From NCBI GenBank assembly GCA_046726315.1, contig JBKPAG010000049.1, positions 1-28,429 of the forward strand: a stretch of 28,429 nucleotides of DNA, in the 5' to 3' direction. The notes below the pieces were generated by a model, which had not been told where the DNA came from, ran no database searches, and worked only from the letters and a program-made list of their open reading frames with translations. The translations under genes were made by a program, and so were the position numbers. Numbering within the stretch: position 1 is the first letter of the stretch; each line of letters begins with the position of its first letter. Source of the DNA: JACVRX01 sp046726315. GTDB lineage: Bacteria; Actinomycetota; Actinomycetes; Jiangellales; Jiangellaceae. Shown piece by piece: positions 15,916-23,312 of the stretch.

Positions 15916-15921
15916 TAGGGT
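15916..15921 (+). promoter_or_regulatory. Putative -10 of a leaderless aminotransferase transcript
   Basis: TAGGGT is followed by 7 nt and then GTG 15929, the same geometry as at upp and the LAL regulator. No Shine-Dalgarno fits between. Confidence 0.45.
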
Positions 15922-15928
15922 CGGGACG

Positions 15929-17164
15929 GTGAGCATTCGCAATTTCGACGTCGCCGCCGTCAGAACGCACTACCCCGCCCTGGCCGACGGTTGGGCATAT
16001 CTGGATGGAGCGGCCGGCACCCAGGTGCCCAGCGCGGTGATCGAGGCGACGGTCCGTGCCTATCGGCACGGAATCGGCAACTACGGCGGCGCATTCGCTG
16101 CCAGTGCCCGGTCCGGTGCCTACGCAGACGGGGCCCGCGCTGCCGTGGCGGATCTCGTCGGCGGAGTCGATCCGCGCGGCGTCGTGCTGGGACCGAACTC
16201 GACGACCTTGATCTTCCGGCTGGCTCAAGCGTTGTCGGCTACCTGGCGGCCCGGTGATGAGATCGTCGTGTCCCGACTCGACCACGACGCCAACGTCCGG
16301 CCGTGGCTGATCTGGGCCGAGCGGGTCGGCGCGGTCGTGCGGTGGGTGGAGCCGCGGCTGCCGTCGACGGATCTCGACCCGGAGACGTACGACGATGTGC
16401 TCGGCGACCACACCCGCCTTGTCGCCGTCACGGCCGCCAGCAACCTGACCGGGTCGATCCCCGACGTCGCTGCGATCGCCAAACGCGCTCATGCCTTCGG
16501 CGCCACCGTCGTGGTCGACGGTGTGCACGCGACACCGCATCTGCCAATAGACATGGTCGCCCTCGGTGCCGACGTATGGCTCACCTCGGCGTACAAGTGG
16601 TCCGGGCCGCACATCGGCGCGATGATCGCCGATCCGGCGTTCTGGGCGCCGCTGCGGCCGGACAAGCTTGCGCCTGCATCCGACGAGGTCCCGTGGCGGT
16701 TCGAGACAGGCACGTCGCCGTTCGCCGACTTCGCGGGAGTAACGGCCGCGGTCGACCACCTGGCCGGACTGGCCGGCGGGTCGAACCCCGACGGACCTCG
16801 GCGAACCCGCGTGGTGACCTCGATGAGCGCGGTGGCCGCATACGAGCTCAGCCTGTTCTCACATCTGCACGACGGACTGGCCGGGATGGACCACGTCGAG
16901 CTTCTGGCATCGCCGCTGCGCCGTACGGCGACGGAGTACTTCCGGGTGCGAGGACACGACCCGGCGGCCGTGGCGGAGCACTGCGCGCGGGCCCGAATCA
17001 ACGTGTGGAACGGGCACATGTATGCCTGGGAGTTGGCCGGTCTGCTCGGCGTTCGGGATTCCGGAGGCGGCGTGCGGGCCGGCCTCGTGCACTACAACGA
17101 CCACAGCGACGTCGATCGCCTGCTCGATGCGGTCGACGGCCTCCGTCGGCCGGTTGGTCGTTGA
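15929..17164 (+). CDS. Cysteine desulfurase-like aminotransferase class V
   Basis: This 411-aa PLP enzyme of fold type I has GWAYLDGAAGTQVP near the N-terminus, then SRLDHDANVRPW, VVDGVHATPHLPIDM and the PLP lysine K223 in TSAYKWSGPHIG. The organisation matches the cysteine-desulfurase-like subgroup (the 'VC1184' type). That subgroup is related to NifS/SufS, but its true substrate is usually unproven. The C-terminal region VAEHCARARINVWNGHMYAWEL replaces the usual SufS active-site cysteine loop, and I see no obvious mobile-loop Cys, so sulfur transfer is uncertain. The gene is apparently monocistronic. Confidence 0.88.
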   Translation: MSIRNFDVAAVRTHYPALADGWAYLDGAAGTQVPSAVIEATVRAYRHGIGNYGGAFAASARSGAYADGARAAVADLVGGVDPRGVVLGPNSTTLIFRLAQALSATWRPGDEIVVSRLDHDANVRPWLIWAERVGAVVRWVEPRLPSTDLDPETYDDVLGDHTRLVAVTAASNLTGSIPDVAAIAKRAHAFGATVVVDGVHATPHLPIDMVALGADVWLTSAYKWSGPHIGAMIADPAFWAPLRPDKLAPASDEVPWRFETGTSPFADFAGVTAAVDHLAGLAGGSNPDGPRRTRVVTSMSAVAAYELSLFSHLHDGLAGMDHVELLASPLRRTATEYFRVRGHDPAAVAEHCARARINVWNGHMYAWELAGLLGVRDSGGGVRAGLVHYNDHSDVDRLLDAVDGLRRPVGR

Positions 17165-17258
17165 TTCGCCGCCCCCCGGGCATGTCCAGGCTGTTTACTG
17201 GGCGTCGAACCCCAGAAACAACGCTTGATCAATCTGCCGGCCGAGCTGGAGGTCGCAA

Positions 17259-17555
17259 ATGGAGGACTCCTTCGTGTGGATCACGACCCGCCGAATCAAA
17301 CCGGACTCCCTCGAGGAGTTCGAACAGTCATGGCGCCCTGAGCGGTATCCGGCGGGGATGCGCCACGCGTATGCCTACTGGACCGACGACGGCCAGGAGG
17401 TGACGGGCGTCTCCTTCTGGGACTCCAAGGAGTCGTGCGACGCTTGGCGTGCCTCCCCCGAGGAGGGTCGCCGGAGGGCAGCAATGGCTTCGCACATCGT
17501 CGACGAGCGCGAGGCGTTCTTCCGCGGCCGTCAGCTCGCGCTGCCCAAGGTCTGA
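17259..17555 (+). CDS. ABM-like (antibiotic biosynthesis monooxygenase fold) protein
   Basis: This 98-aa protein opens with SFVWITTRRIKPDSLEEFEQSWRP, then YWTDDGQEVTGVSFWDSKESCDAWRASPE, the beta-alpha-beta ferredoxin-like pattern of stand-alone ABM/dimeric alpha-beta barrel proteins. No metal or heme ligand is obvious. ATG 17259 has GGAGG 6 nt upstream. It lies 111 bp before coxM in the same direction, but a possible promoter lies between, so operon membership is doubtful. Confidence 0.7.
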   Translation: MEDSFVWITTRRIKPDSLEEFEQSWRPERYPAGMRHAYAYWTDDGQEVTGVSFWDSKESCDAWRASPEEGRRRAAMASHIVDEREAFFRGRQLALPKV

Positions 17556-17616
17556 GCCCCCCGAATCCCGGGTAACCCGGCCTCCGCGCGATATTCCTCA
17601 TCGCAACTACCGGGCG

Positions 17617-17622
17617 TACGCT
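17617..17622 (+). promoter_or_regulatory. Possible -10 of the cox operon
   Basis: TACGCT lies about 45 nt before the coxM ATG. The leader between contains GGAGG at 17656-17660, 6 nt before the ATG, so coxM would have an ordinary led transcript. No -35 consensus or operator is evident. Confidence 0.3.
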
Positions 17623-17666
17623 GATTCGAGCGTTTCGGGGGGTTCTGTTCCTGCTGGAGGGCGCCC

Positions 17667-18542
17667 ATGTACCCAGCGGCCTTCGACTATGTCGCACCAA
17701 CCACTGCCGAGGAAACGCTTGCGATCTTGGCCGATGGGGGTGAAGACGTCAAAGTCCTGGCCGGCGGCCAGAGCCTGATCCCGTTGATGAAGCTGCGGCT
17801 GGCCTCGCCGACGAAGCTGGTGGACATCAACCGGGTGCCGGGCCTCGACCCGATCGAGGTCGTCAACGGCCACCTGCGCGTGGGCGCAATGGCTCGGCAC
17901 AATTCCATCGCAATCTCTGATGTCGTCAAGGCGGAGAACCACACCATGGCCGCGGCGGCGCCTTGGATCTCTGATCCCCTCGTCCGCAACCTCGGCACCA
18001 TCGGTGGCTCGCTGGCGCACGCAGACCCGCAGGGTGACTGGGGCTCGGTGATGCTGGCGTGTCGCGCCACGATGGTCGTCCGTAGCGCCAGCGGCGAACG
18101 CACCATCGCGGCGGACGACTTCTTCGTTGACCTGTTCACGAGCGCGCTCGAGCCCGATGAGCTGCTGACCGAGATCCAGGTACCGAGGTACGACGGCCCG
18201 GCCGGAGGTACGTACCTGAAGCTCGAACGCAAGGTGGGCGATTACGCGACAGCGGCCGTCGCAGTCCATCTCCAGCTCGATACAGAAAAGGCGCACATCA
18301 CCCGGGCAGGCATCGCGCTGACCGCGGTAGGCCCGAAGAACATCATGGCTGTCGACGCCGAGCAGATGCTGGCCGGCCAGCCTCCGGGCGAGGAACTGTT
18401 TGCCGAGGCCGCAGACCGAGCCGCAGCGGCGGCTGACCCCCGCACCGACGTCAGAGGCTCGGCTGATTACAAGCGAGCCGTGGTGCGGACGTTCGTACGT
18501 CGAGGACTGACCACAGCCGTCGAGCTTGCCCAGAACGCGTGA
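17667..18542 (+). CDS. coxM: Carbon monoxide dehydrogenase medium (FAD) subunit
   Basis: This 291-aa FAD-binding subunit passes electrons from the iron-sulfur subunit toward the respiratory chain. The FAD pyrophosphate-binding motifs are AGGQS at residues 32-36 and TIGGS at 111-115. The C-terminal CO_deh_flav_C domain has LKLERKVGDYATAAVAV. The order coxM-coxS-coxL is that of form I CO dehydrogenase operons. The start is ATG 17667 with GGAGG 6 nt upstream. coxS follows after 12 nt. Confidence 0.95.
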   Translation: MYPAAFDYVAPTTAEETLAILADGGEDVKVLAGGQSLIPLMKLRLASPTKLVDINRVPGLDPIEVVNGHLRVGAMARHNSIAISDVVKAENHTMAAAAPWISDPLVRNLGTIGGSLAHADPQGDWGSVMLACRATMVVRSASGERTIAADDFFVDLFTSALEPDELLTEIQVPRYDGPAGGTYLKLERKVGDYATAAVAVHLQLDTEKAHITRAGIALTAVGPKNIMAVDAEQMLAGQPPGEELFAEAADRAAAAADPRTDVRGSADYKRAVVRTFVRRGLTTAVELAQNA

Positions 18543-18554
18543 GGGAGTAGGCCA

Positions 18555-19034
18555 GTGGACGTCACCACCACCGTCAACGGCGCCGAGCGGCGCGCGACGA
18601 TCGAACCGAGGGTGCTGCTCGCCGATTTCATCCGCACCCATCTCGGGCTCACCGGCACCCACATCGGCTGCGACACGACGAGTTGCGGCGTGTGCACGGT
18701 GCTGCTGGACGGCAAACCGGTCAAGTCCTGCACGATGTTCGCAGTCCAGGCCGACGGGCGCAGCATTACGACCGTCGAGGGCCTGCGGCGCGATGGAGAG
18801 CTCAGCGCAGTGCAGCGCGCGTTCAAGGAGGAACACGGCCTGCAGTGCGGGTTCTGCACACCGGCGATGATGCTCGTCGCCACCAGCCTGCTCGAGGCCA
18901 ATCCGGACCCCACCGAGGACGAGATCCGGTGGGCAATCTCCGGAAACCTGTGCCGTTGTACCGGCTACGTCAACATCGTCAAGGCGATCCGGACGGCTGC
19001 GCGCGACGGGCAAGCCGTCGGGGCTGGCGGGTAG
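18555..19034 (+). CDS. coxS: Carbon monoxide dehydrogenase small (2Fe-2S) subunit
   Basis: This 159-aa protein has two [2Fe-2S] clusters. The N-terminal plant-ferredoxin-like domain has cysteines 39, 44, 47 and 59. The C-terminal domain has C98 and C101 (QCGFC) and C133 and C135 (CRC). All eight ligands are present. It relays electrons from the Mo-Cu site in CoxL to FAD in CoxM. The start is GTG 18555, preceded by GGGAG. It ends 10 nt before coxL. Confidence 0.96.
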   Translation: MDVTTTVNGAERRATIEPRVLLADFIRTHLGLTGTHIGCDTTSCGVCTVLLDGKPVKSCTMFAVQADGRSITTVEGLRRDGELSAVQRAFKEEHGLQCGFCTPAMMLVATSLLEANPDPTEDEIRWAISGNLCRCTGYVNIVKAIRTAARDGQAVGAGG

Positions 19035-19044
19035 GGGCAAGACG

Positions 19045-21423
19045 ATGACCGCAGATACCGTCCACGCGACGACGACCACAGCCGAGGTCGGCGGCATCGG
19101 CCACTCGGTGCGACGCAAGGAGGATGACCGGCTCATCCAGGGCGCCGGACACTACGTCGATGACGTCGTGCTGCCCGGGATGCTCCACCTCGCCCTGCTT
19201 CGCAGCCCGCTGCCGCACGCGCGGATCGTGTCGATCGACACAACTGCCGCCGCGCAGGTCCCGGGCGTCGTCGCCGTTCTGACCGGAAACGACCTAGCGG
19301 CCTACAACCTCGCCTGGATGCCGACGTTGTCCGGCGACACCCAGGCCGTGCTCGCAACTGACAAGGTGCGGTTCCAGGGTCAGGAAGTCGCAGCAGTGAT
19401 CGCGGAGAACCCGTACATCGCCTACGACGCCCTCGATCTGATCGTCGTCGAGTACGACGCGCTTCCGCCTGTGCTGTCGCCACAACAGGCGCTCGCCGAC
19501 GGCGCGCCAATGATCCGCGACGACAAGGACGGCCAGACCGACAACACCTGCTACCGCTGGGAGTCCGGCGACCAGGCAGCCACCGACAGAGCGTTCGGCG
19601 AAGCGGACGTCGTGGTCAAGCTCGACACCCACTACCCACGGTCGCACCCCGCACCGCTGGAGACCTGCGCCTGCGTGGCCGACGTCGATCCCGCGACCAA
19701 GCACGTCACCATTCATATGACGTCGCAAGCGCCGCACGCACACCGCACCCTGTTCGCCATGGTGACCGGGCTGCCCGAGCAGATCATCCGGATCGTGTCA
19801 CCGGACATCGGCGGCGGATTCGGCAACAAGGTGCCGATCTACCCGGGATACGTTGTCGCGACGGCCGCATCGTTGGTGATCGGGCGCCCGGTCAAGTGGG
19901 CTGAAACCCGGACCGAGAACCTGATCTCAACAGGATTCGCCCGCGACTTCCATATGCACGGTGAGTTGGCGCTGATGCGGGACGGCAAGATTCTGGGTCT
20001 TCGTGTCTCAATGCTCTCGGACAATGGCGCCTTCTTCGCTGACGCCCAGCCGACGAAATTCAAGGCCGGCCTGTTCCACATCGTCACGGGCTCCTACGAC
20101 TACCCCGCAGCCCACGTCGTCACCCAGGGCACATACACCAACAAGGCGCCGGGCGGGGTGGCGTACCGGTGCTCGTTCCGGGTCACCGAGGCCTCGTACC
20201 TGATCGAGCGGCTGGTCCAGAACGCTGCTTACGACCTCGGCATCGACCCGGTCGAGATCCGCATGCGCAACTTCATCATGCCCGAGCAGTTCCCGTACCG
20301 GTCCCCCACCGGCTTCGTCTACGACTCCGGCGATTACGCGCGCGCGCTGCAGAAGGCGCTCGACCTGATCGGCTACAACGAGCTGCGCGCGGAGCAGGAG
20401 AAGGCCCGCGCCGACGGTCGGCTGATGGGCATCGGCATCGCCAGCTTCACCGAGGTAGTCGGCGCCGGGCACGGCACCGAATACGACATCGCCGGCCTGC
20501 GCATGTTCGACTCGGCGGAGCTGCGGGTGCATCCGACCGGGAAGGCGATCCTCAAGCTCGGCGTCAAGAGCCAAGGTCAGGGCCACGAGACGACATTCGC
20601 TCAGATCGTTGCCAACGAACTCGGCGTCCCGGTGGCGGATGTCATTGTGCAGGAGGGCGACACCGACAACACGCCGTACGGCCTGGGCACCTACGCGTCC
20701 AGGAGCACGCCTGTGGGCGGCGCCGCGACTGCAGTGATCGCACGCAAGCTGCGCGACAAGGCGACCAAGATCGCTGCCCACCTACTCGAGGCCGCCGAGG
20801 ACGACCTGCAGTGGGACGGCGGGCGAATCTTCGTCAAGGGCTCGCCCAGCCAGGGCGTCACGATCCAGGACGTTGCGCTCGCCGCCTACTCCAACCTGCC
20901 CGAGGGCATGGAGGCCGGGCTCGAGGGGGTTCACTATTACGACCCGCCGAACATGACCTTCCCGTTCGGCAGCTATGTCGTCGTGGTCGACGTCGATGCG
21001 GACACCGGTCAGTGGACCGTACGGCGGATGGTCGCAGTGGACGACTGCGGCGTGCGGATCAACCCGATGATCGTCGACGGCCAGATCCACGGCGGCCTGG
21101 CCGAGGGCTATGCGATGTCGTCAATGCAGTTCATCACGTTCGACGACGACGGCAACTGCATCGGCTCGAACTTCATGGACTACTTGATCCCGACCGCCTG
21201 GGAGACACCCCGGTTCGAGCTCGCGGCTACGGTCACGCCGTCGCCCCACCATCCCATTGGCGCCAAGGGCGTCGGCGAGTCGGCCACCGTCGGCTCTCCT
21301 GCCGCGTATGTCAACGCGGTCATCGACGCGGTCGCACACCTGGGCATCCGCAACATCGACATGCCGGTCCTGCCGGCCCGGGTGTGGTCGGCGTTGCAGG
21401 AAGCGCAGGGCCGCGGGGAATGA
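19045..21423 (+). CDS. coxL: Form I aerobic carbon monoxide dehydrogenase large subunit
   Basis: CoxL carries the Mo-Cu-molybdopterin cytosine dinucleotide site that oxidises CO to CO2. The 792-aa length is near that of characterised enzymes. The loop AYRCSFR at residues 373-379 is the diagnostic form I signature (AYxCSFR), and Cys376 is the expected copper ligand. The catalytic glutamate is E745 in GVGESATVGSP. GGGFGNK near residue 255 is a molybdopterin-binding motif. Form II (AYRGAGR) and xanthine dehydrogenase are excluded by the loop. The TGA overlaps the next start as ATGA. Confidence 0.96.
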   Translation: MTADTVHATTTTAEVGGIGHSVRRKEDDRLIQGAGHYVDDVVLPGMLHLALLRSPLPHARIVSIDTTAAAQVPGVVAVLTGNDLAAYNLAWMPTLSGDTQAVLATDKVRFQGQEVAAVIAENPYIAYDALDLIVVEYDALPPVLSPQQALADGAPMIRDDKDGQTDNTCYRWESGDQAATDRAFGEADVVVKLDTHYPRSHPAPLETCACVADVDPATKHVTIHMTSQAPHAHRTLFAMVTGLPEQIIRIVSPDIGGGFGNKVPIYPGYVVATAASLVIGRPVKWAETRTENLISTGFARDFHMHGELALMRDGKILGLRVSMLSDNGAFFADAQPTKFKAGLFHIVTGSYDYPAAHVVTQGTYTNKAPGGVAYRCSFRVTEASYLIERLVQNAAYDLGIDPVEIRMRNFIMPEQFPYRSPTGFVYDSGDYARALQKALDLIGYNELRAEQEKARADGRLMGIGIASFTEVVGAGHGTEYDIAGLRMFDSAELRVHPTGKAILKLGVKSQGQGHETTFAQIVANELGVPVADVIVQEGDTDNTPYGLGTYASRSTPVGGAATAVIARKLRDKATKIAAHLLEAAEDDLQWDGGRIFVKGSPSQGVTIQDVALAAYSNLPEGMEAGLEGVHYYDPPNMTFPFGSYVVVVDVDADTGQWTVRRMVAVDDCGVRINPMIVDGQIHGGLAEGYAMSSMQFITFDDDGNCIGSNFMDYLIPTAWETPRFELAATVTPSPHHPIGAKGVGESATVGSPAAYVNAVIDAVAHLGIRNIDMPVLPARVWSALQEAQGRGE

Positions 21424-22385
21424 TCGACGCCGTCCTCGCAGAAGCCGCCGCCCTGACTGAGCGCGGAGTGGCATTCGTGCTGGCGACGGTGGTGTGGCGG
21501 CGGGCGCCGTCGTCGGGGCAGGTCGGTTCCAAGGCGCTGATCGTCGCCGACGGCACGATGCACGGGTGGCTGGGCGGCGCCTGTGCCGAGCCGACGGTCC
21601 GCCGCGAGGCCCTGACATCCCTCGACGACGGTCGTATGCGACTTCTCTTGCTTGGCCTGCCCGCCGAGGCCGCGGAGGCATTCGGCGAGGGGGTTGTCGT
21701 CGTTCCGATGGAGTGCGGCAGCGAGGGGGCGCTCGCCATCTCCCTGGAACCCGTGGTGCCGGCACCGCTGGTCGTGGCGATCGGGGCGTCACCGGCCGTC
21801 GACACGTTGGCCGCGCTCGCACGCGGGCTCCGTTGGCGCGCGGTCGTCGTCGAGTCCGTCGAGGATCTGGCTAGCCAGCCGGTGGACCCGGGAACGGCGG
21901 TCGTCGTCGCGACTCAGGGCCATGACGACGAGGCCGCTCTCCAGGCCGCGCTGAAGACCCGCGCCGGGTACATCGGGCTGGTCGCGTCTCGCAAGCGAGC
22001 CGCCGCGACGCTGGGCTACCTGCGCGACAGGGGCGTCCCCGACACCGACCTCTCCCGCGTGCAGGCACCGGCCGGCCTCGACCTCGGCTCCACGGACCAC
22101 CGAGAGATCGCGGTCGCCATTCTCGCCGAGCTGGTGACTCGGCGCGCTCGGGGGGAACTGCGCCATCCGGTGGTGACGGTCGGACCCAGGCCGACGGCTG
22201 CGGCGGTGGATCCCGTATGCGGCATGTCCGTCGAGATCGCCACCAGCCGATGGCACGCCGATCACGGCGGCCGCCGGTGGTATTTCTGCGGACCTGGCTG
22301 CCTGGACAGCTTCACGGCCAACCCTGCGGCCTACACCGGCCAGTCCTCGTCGTCGTCCGATTCCGCGACGTCAACGACGCTCTAG
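21420..22385 (+). CDS. XdhC/CoxF-type maturation factor fused to a YHS domain
   Basis: The product is 321 aa. The N-terminal XdhC/CoxI domain has FVLATVVWRRAPSSGQVGSKALI and WLGGACAE. A Rossmann-like XdhC C-terminal domain follows (YIGLVASRKRAAATLGYLRDRGV), then a YHS domain at about residues 263-305 (DPVCGM, then WYFCGPGCLDSF) with three cysteines suited to metal binding. XdhC-like proteins bind molybdenum cofactor and insert it, after sulfuration, into hydroxylases; CoxF is the CO dehydrogenase counterpart. YHS domains usually occur on heavy-metal proteins, so a role in copper handling for the Mo-Cu site is a reasonable inference. The ATG overlaps the coxL stop. The tail is Ser/Thr-rich. 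Confidence 0.88.
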   Translation: MIDAVLAEAAALTERGVAFVLATVVWRRAPSSGQVGSKALIVADGTMHGWLGGACAEPTVRREALTSLDDGRMRLLLLGLPAEAAEAFGEGVVVVPMECGSEGALAISLEPVVPAPLVVAIGASPAVDTLAALARGLRWRAVVVESVEDLASQPVDPGTAVVVATQGHDDEAALQAALKTRAGYIGLVASRKRAAATLGYLRDRGVPDTDLSRVQAPAGLDLGSTDHREIAVAILAELVTRRARGELRHPVVTVGPRPTAAAVDPVCGMSVEIATSRWHADHGGRRWYFCGPGCLDSFTANPAAYTGQSSSSSDSATSTTL

Positions 22386-22403
22386 CCGCCGGTCGGCACC
22401 CTG

Positions 22404-22409
22404 TAGCGT
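22404..22409 (+). promoter_or_regulatory. Putative -10 before the VOC gene
   Basis: TAGCGT lies 6 nt before GTG 22416, within the 30-nt gap after the XdhC-YHS gene. It may let the VOC and cupin genes be transcribed as a leaderless message separately from cox. Confidence 0.35.
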
Positions 22410-22415
22410 CGGTTC

Positions 22416-22799
22416 GTGACTGTGCAGCTGAACCACACGATTGTCCGCGTCCGGAACAAGCAGGAGTCCGCCACATTTCTGGCCGAAATCCTCGGCCTGC
22501 CCGATCCGACGCCCTTCGGGCCGTTTGTGGTCGTGCAAGCGGGAAATGACGTCTCCCTTGACTTCGCCGACGACCACGGGCCACCGCATCCGCAGCACTA
22601 CGCCTTCCTGGTCAGCGAGGCCGAATTCGACCAGATCTTCGGCCGGATCCGGGAACGCGGCTTGCCGTACTGGGCGGACCCGTTCAAGCATCGGCCGGGC
22701 GTGTTCAACACGAACGACGGAGGTCGCGGCGTCTATTGGGAGGACCCCAGCGGGCACTTCCTGGAGATCATCACGCGCCCGTACGGCAGCGGCAGCTGA
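22416..22799 (+). CDS. VOC (glyoxalase-fold) family protein
   Basis: This 127-aa vicinal oxygen chelate protein starts VQLNHTIVRVRNKQESATFLAEILGLP and ends GVYWEDPSGHFLEIITRPYG. A metal triad is visible as H7, H61 and E117, so it is probably an active metalloenzyme or metal-binding protein such as a dioxygenase, lyase or resistance protein. The substrate cannot be assigned. The start is GTG 22416. It sits 30 nt behind the cox maturation gene and 10 nt before the cupin. Confidence 0.85.
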   Translation: MTVQLNHTIVRVRNKQESATFLAEILGLPDPTPFGPFVVVQAGNDVSLDFADDHGPPHPQHYAFLVSEAEFDQIFGRIRERGLPYWADPFKHRPGVFNTNDGGRGVYWEDPSGHFLEIITRPYGSGS

Positions 22800-22809
22800 G
22801 GCGGTTGCC

Positions 22810-23298
22810 ATGTCGTATCCAGCACCTCGCTACCTCGGCGAAACCGGGGAGGTCAGCGCGTCCCTTCGACGTGCCGATCACGAACCGGACCTGAGGTACC
22901 GGTCGGGTGGGACGGTCCACTACCTCGCCACGGGCGGTTCCACGGACGGTGAGTTCGGCCTGTACCGCTGGGACTTCGCCCCGACAGTCAGCGGACCCGA
23001 CCCGCATTTCCACAAGACGATCTCGGAGTCGTTTTTCATCCTCTCCGGCGCGGTCCGCCTGTACGACGGCGAACAATGGATCGAGGCCACGGCGGGTGAC
23101 TTCCTGTTCGTCCCCGAGGGCGGCATCCACGCGTTCAAGAACGAGAGCGGCGAGGTGGCGTCGATGCTGTTGCTCTTCGCACCCGGCGCCCCACGCGAGG
23201 ACTACTTCGAGACCCTGGCCGAGGTTGGCATGGGACGTGTGTTCAGCAACGAGGAACGAACGGAGTTCTACCTCCGGCACGACACCTACTGGCTCTGA
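22810..23298 (+). CDS. Cupin domain protein
   Basis: This 162-aa protein has a single cupin barrel with all metal ligands: H66, H68 and E73 in the first motif (PHFHKTISESFFILSG) and H107 in the second (PEGGIHAFKN). A bound Fe, Mn or similar metal is likely; the reaction is unknown. ATG 22810 follows the VOC stop by 10 nt, so the two are probably co-translated and may act on related substrates. It converges on the serine-hydrolase-like gene with 14 nt between stop codons. Confidence 0.86.
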   Translation: MSYPAPRYLGETGEVSASLRRADHEPDLRYRSGGTVHYLATGGSTDGEFGLYRWDFAPTVSGPDPHFHKTISESFFILSGAVRLYDGEQWIEATAGDFLFVPEGGIHAFKNESGEVASMLLLFAPGAPREDYFETLAEVGMGRVFSNEERTEFYLRHDTYWL

Positions 23299-23312
23299 CC
23301 CATCGTTGGCCA

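Noticed and set aside
17607..19136. 509-aa minus-strand ORF across coxM and coxS
   Set aside because: Antisense to genes with complete FAD and iron-sulfur motifs. The translation is low-complexity.
20169..21419. First half of a 738-aa plus-strand frame overlapping coxL
   Set aside because: Only the part from 21420 on is the XdhC-YHS gene. The upstream part is an Arg-rich shadow of coxL.
19045..21423. Xanthine dehydrogenase or form II CoxL-like enzyme
   Set aside because: The active-site loop AYRCSFR is specific to form I CO dehydrogenase; form II would read AYRGAGR.
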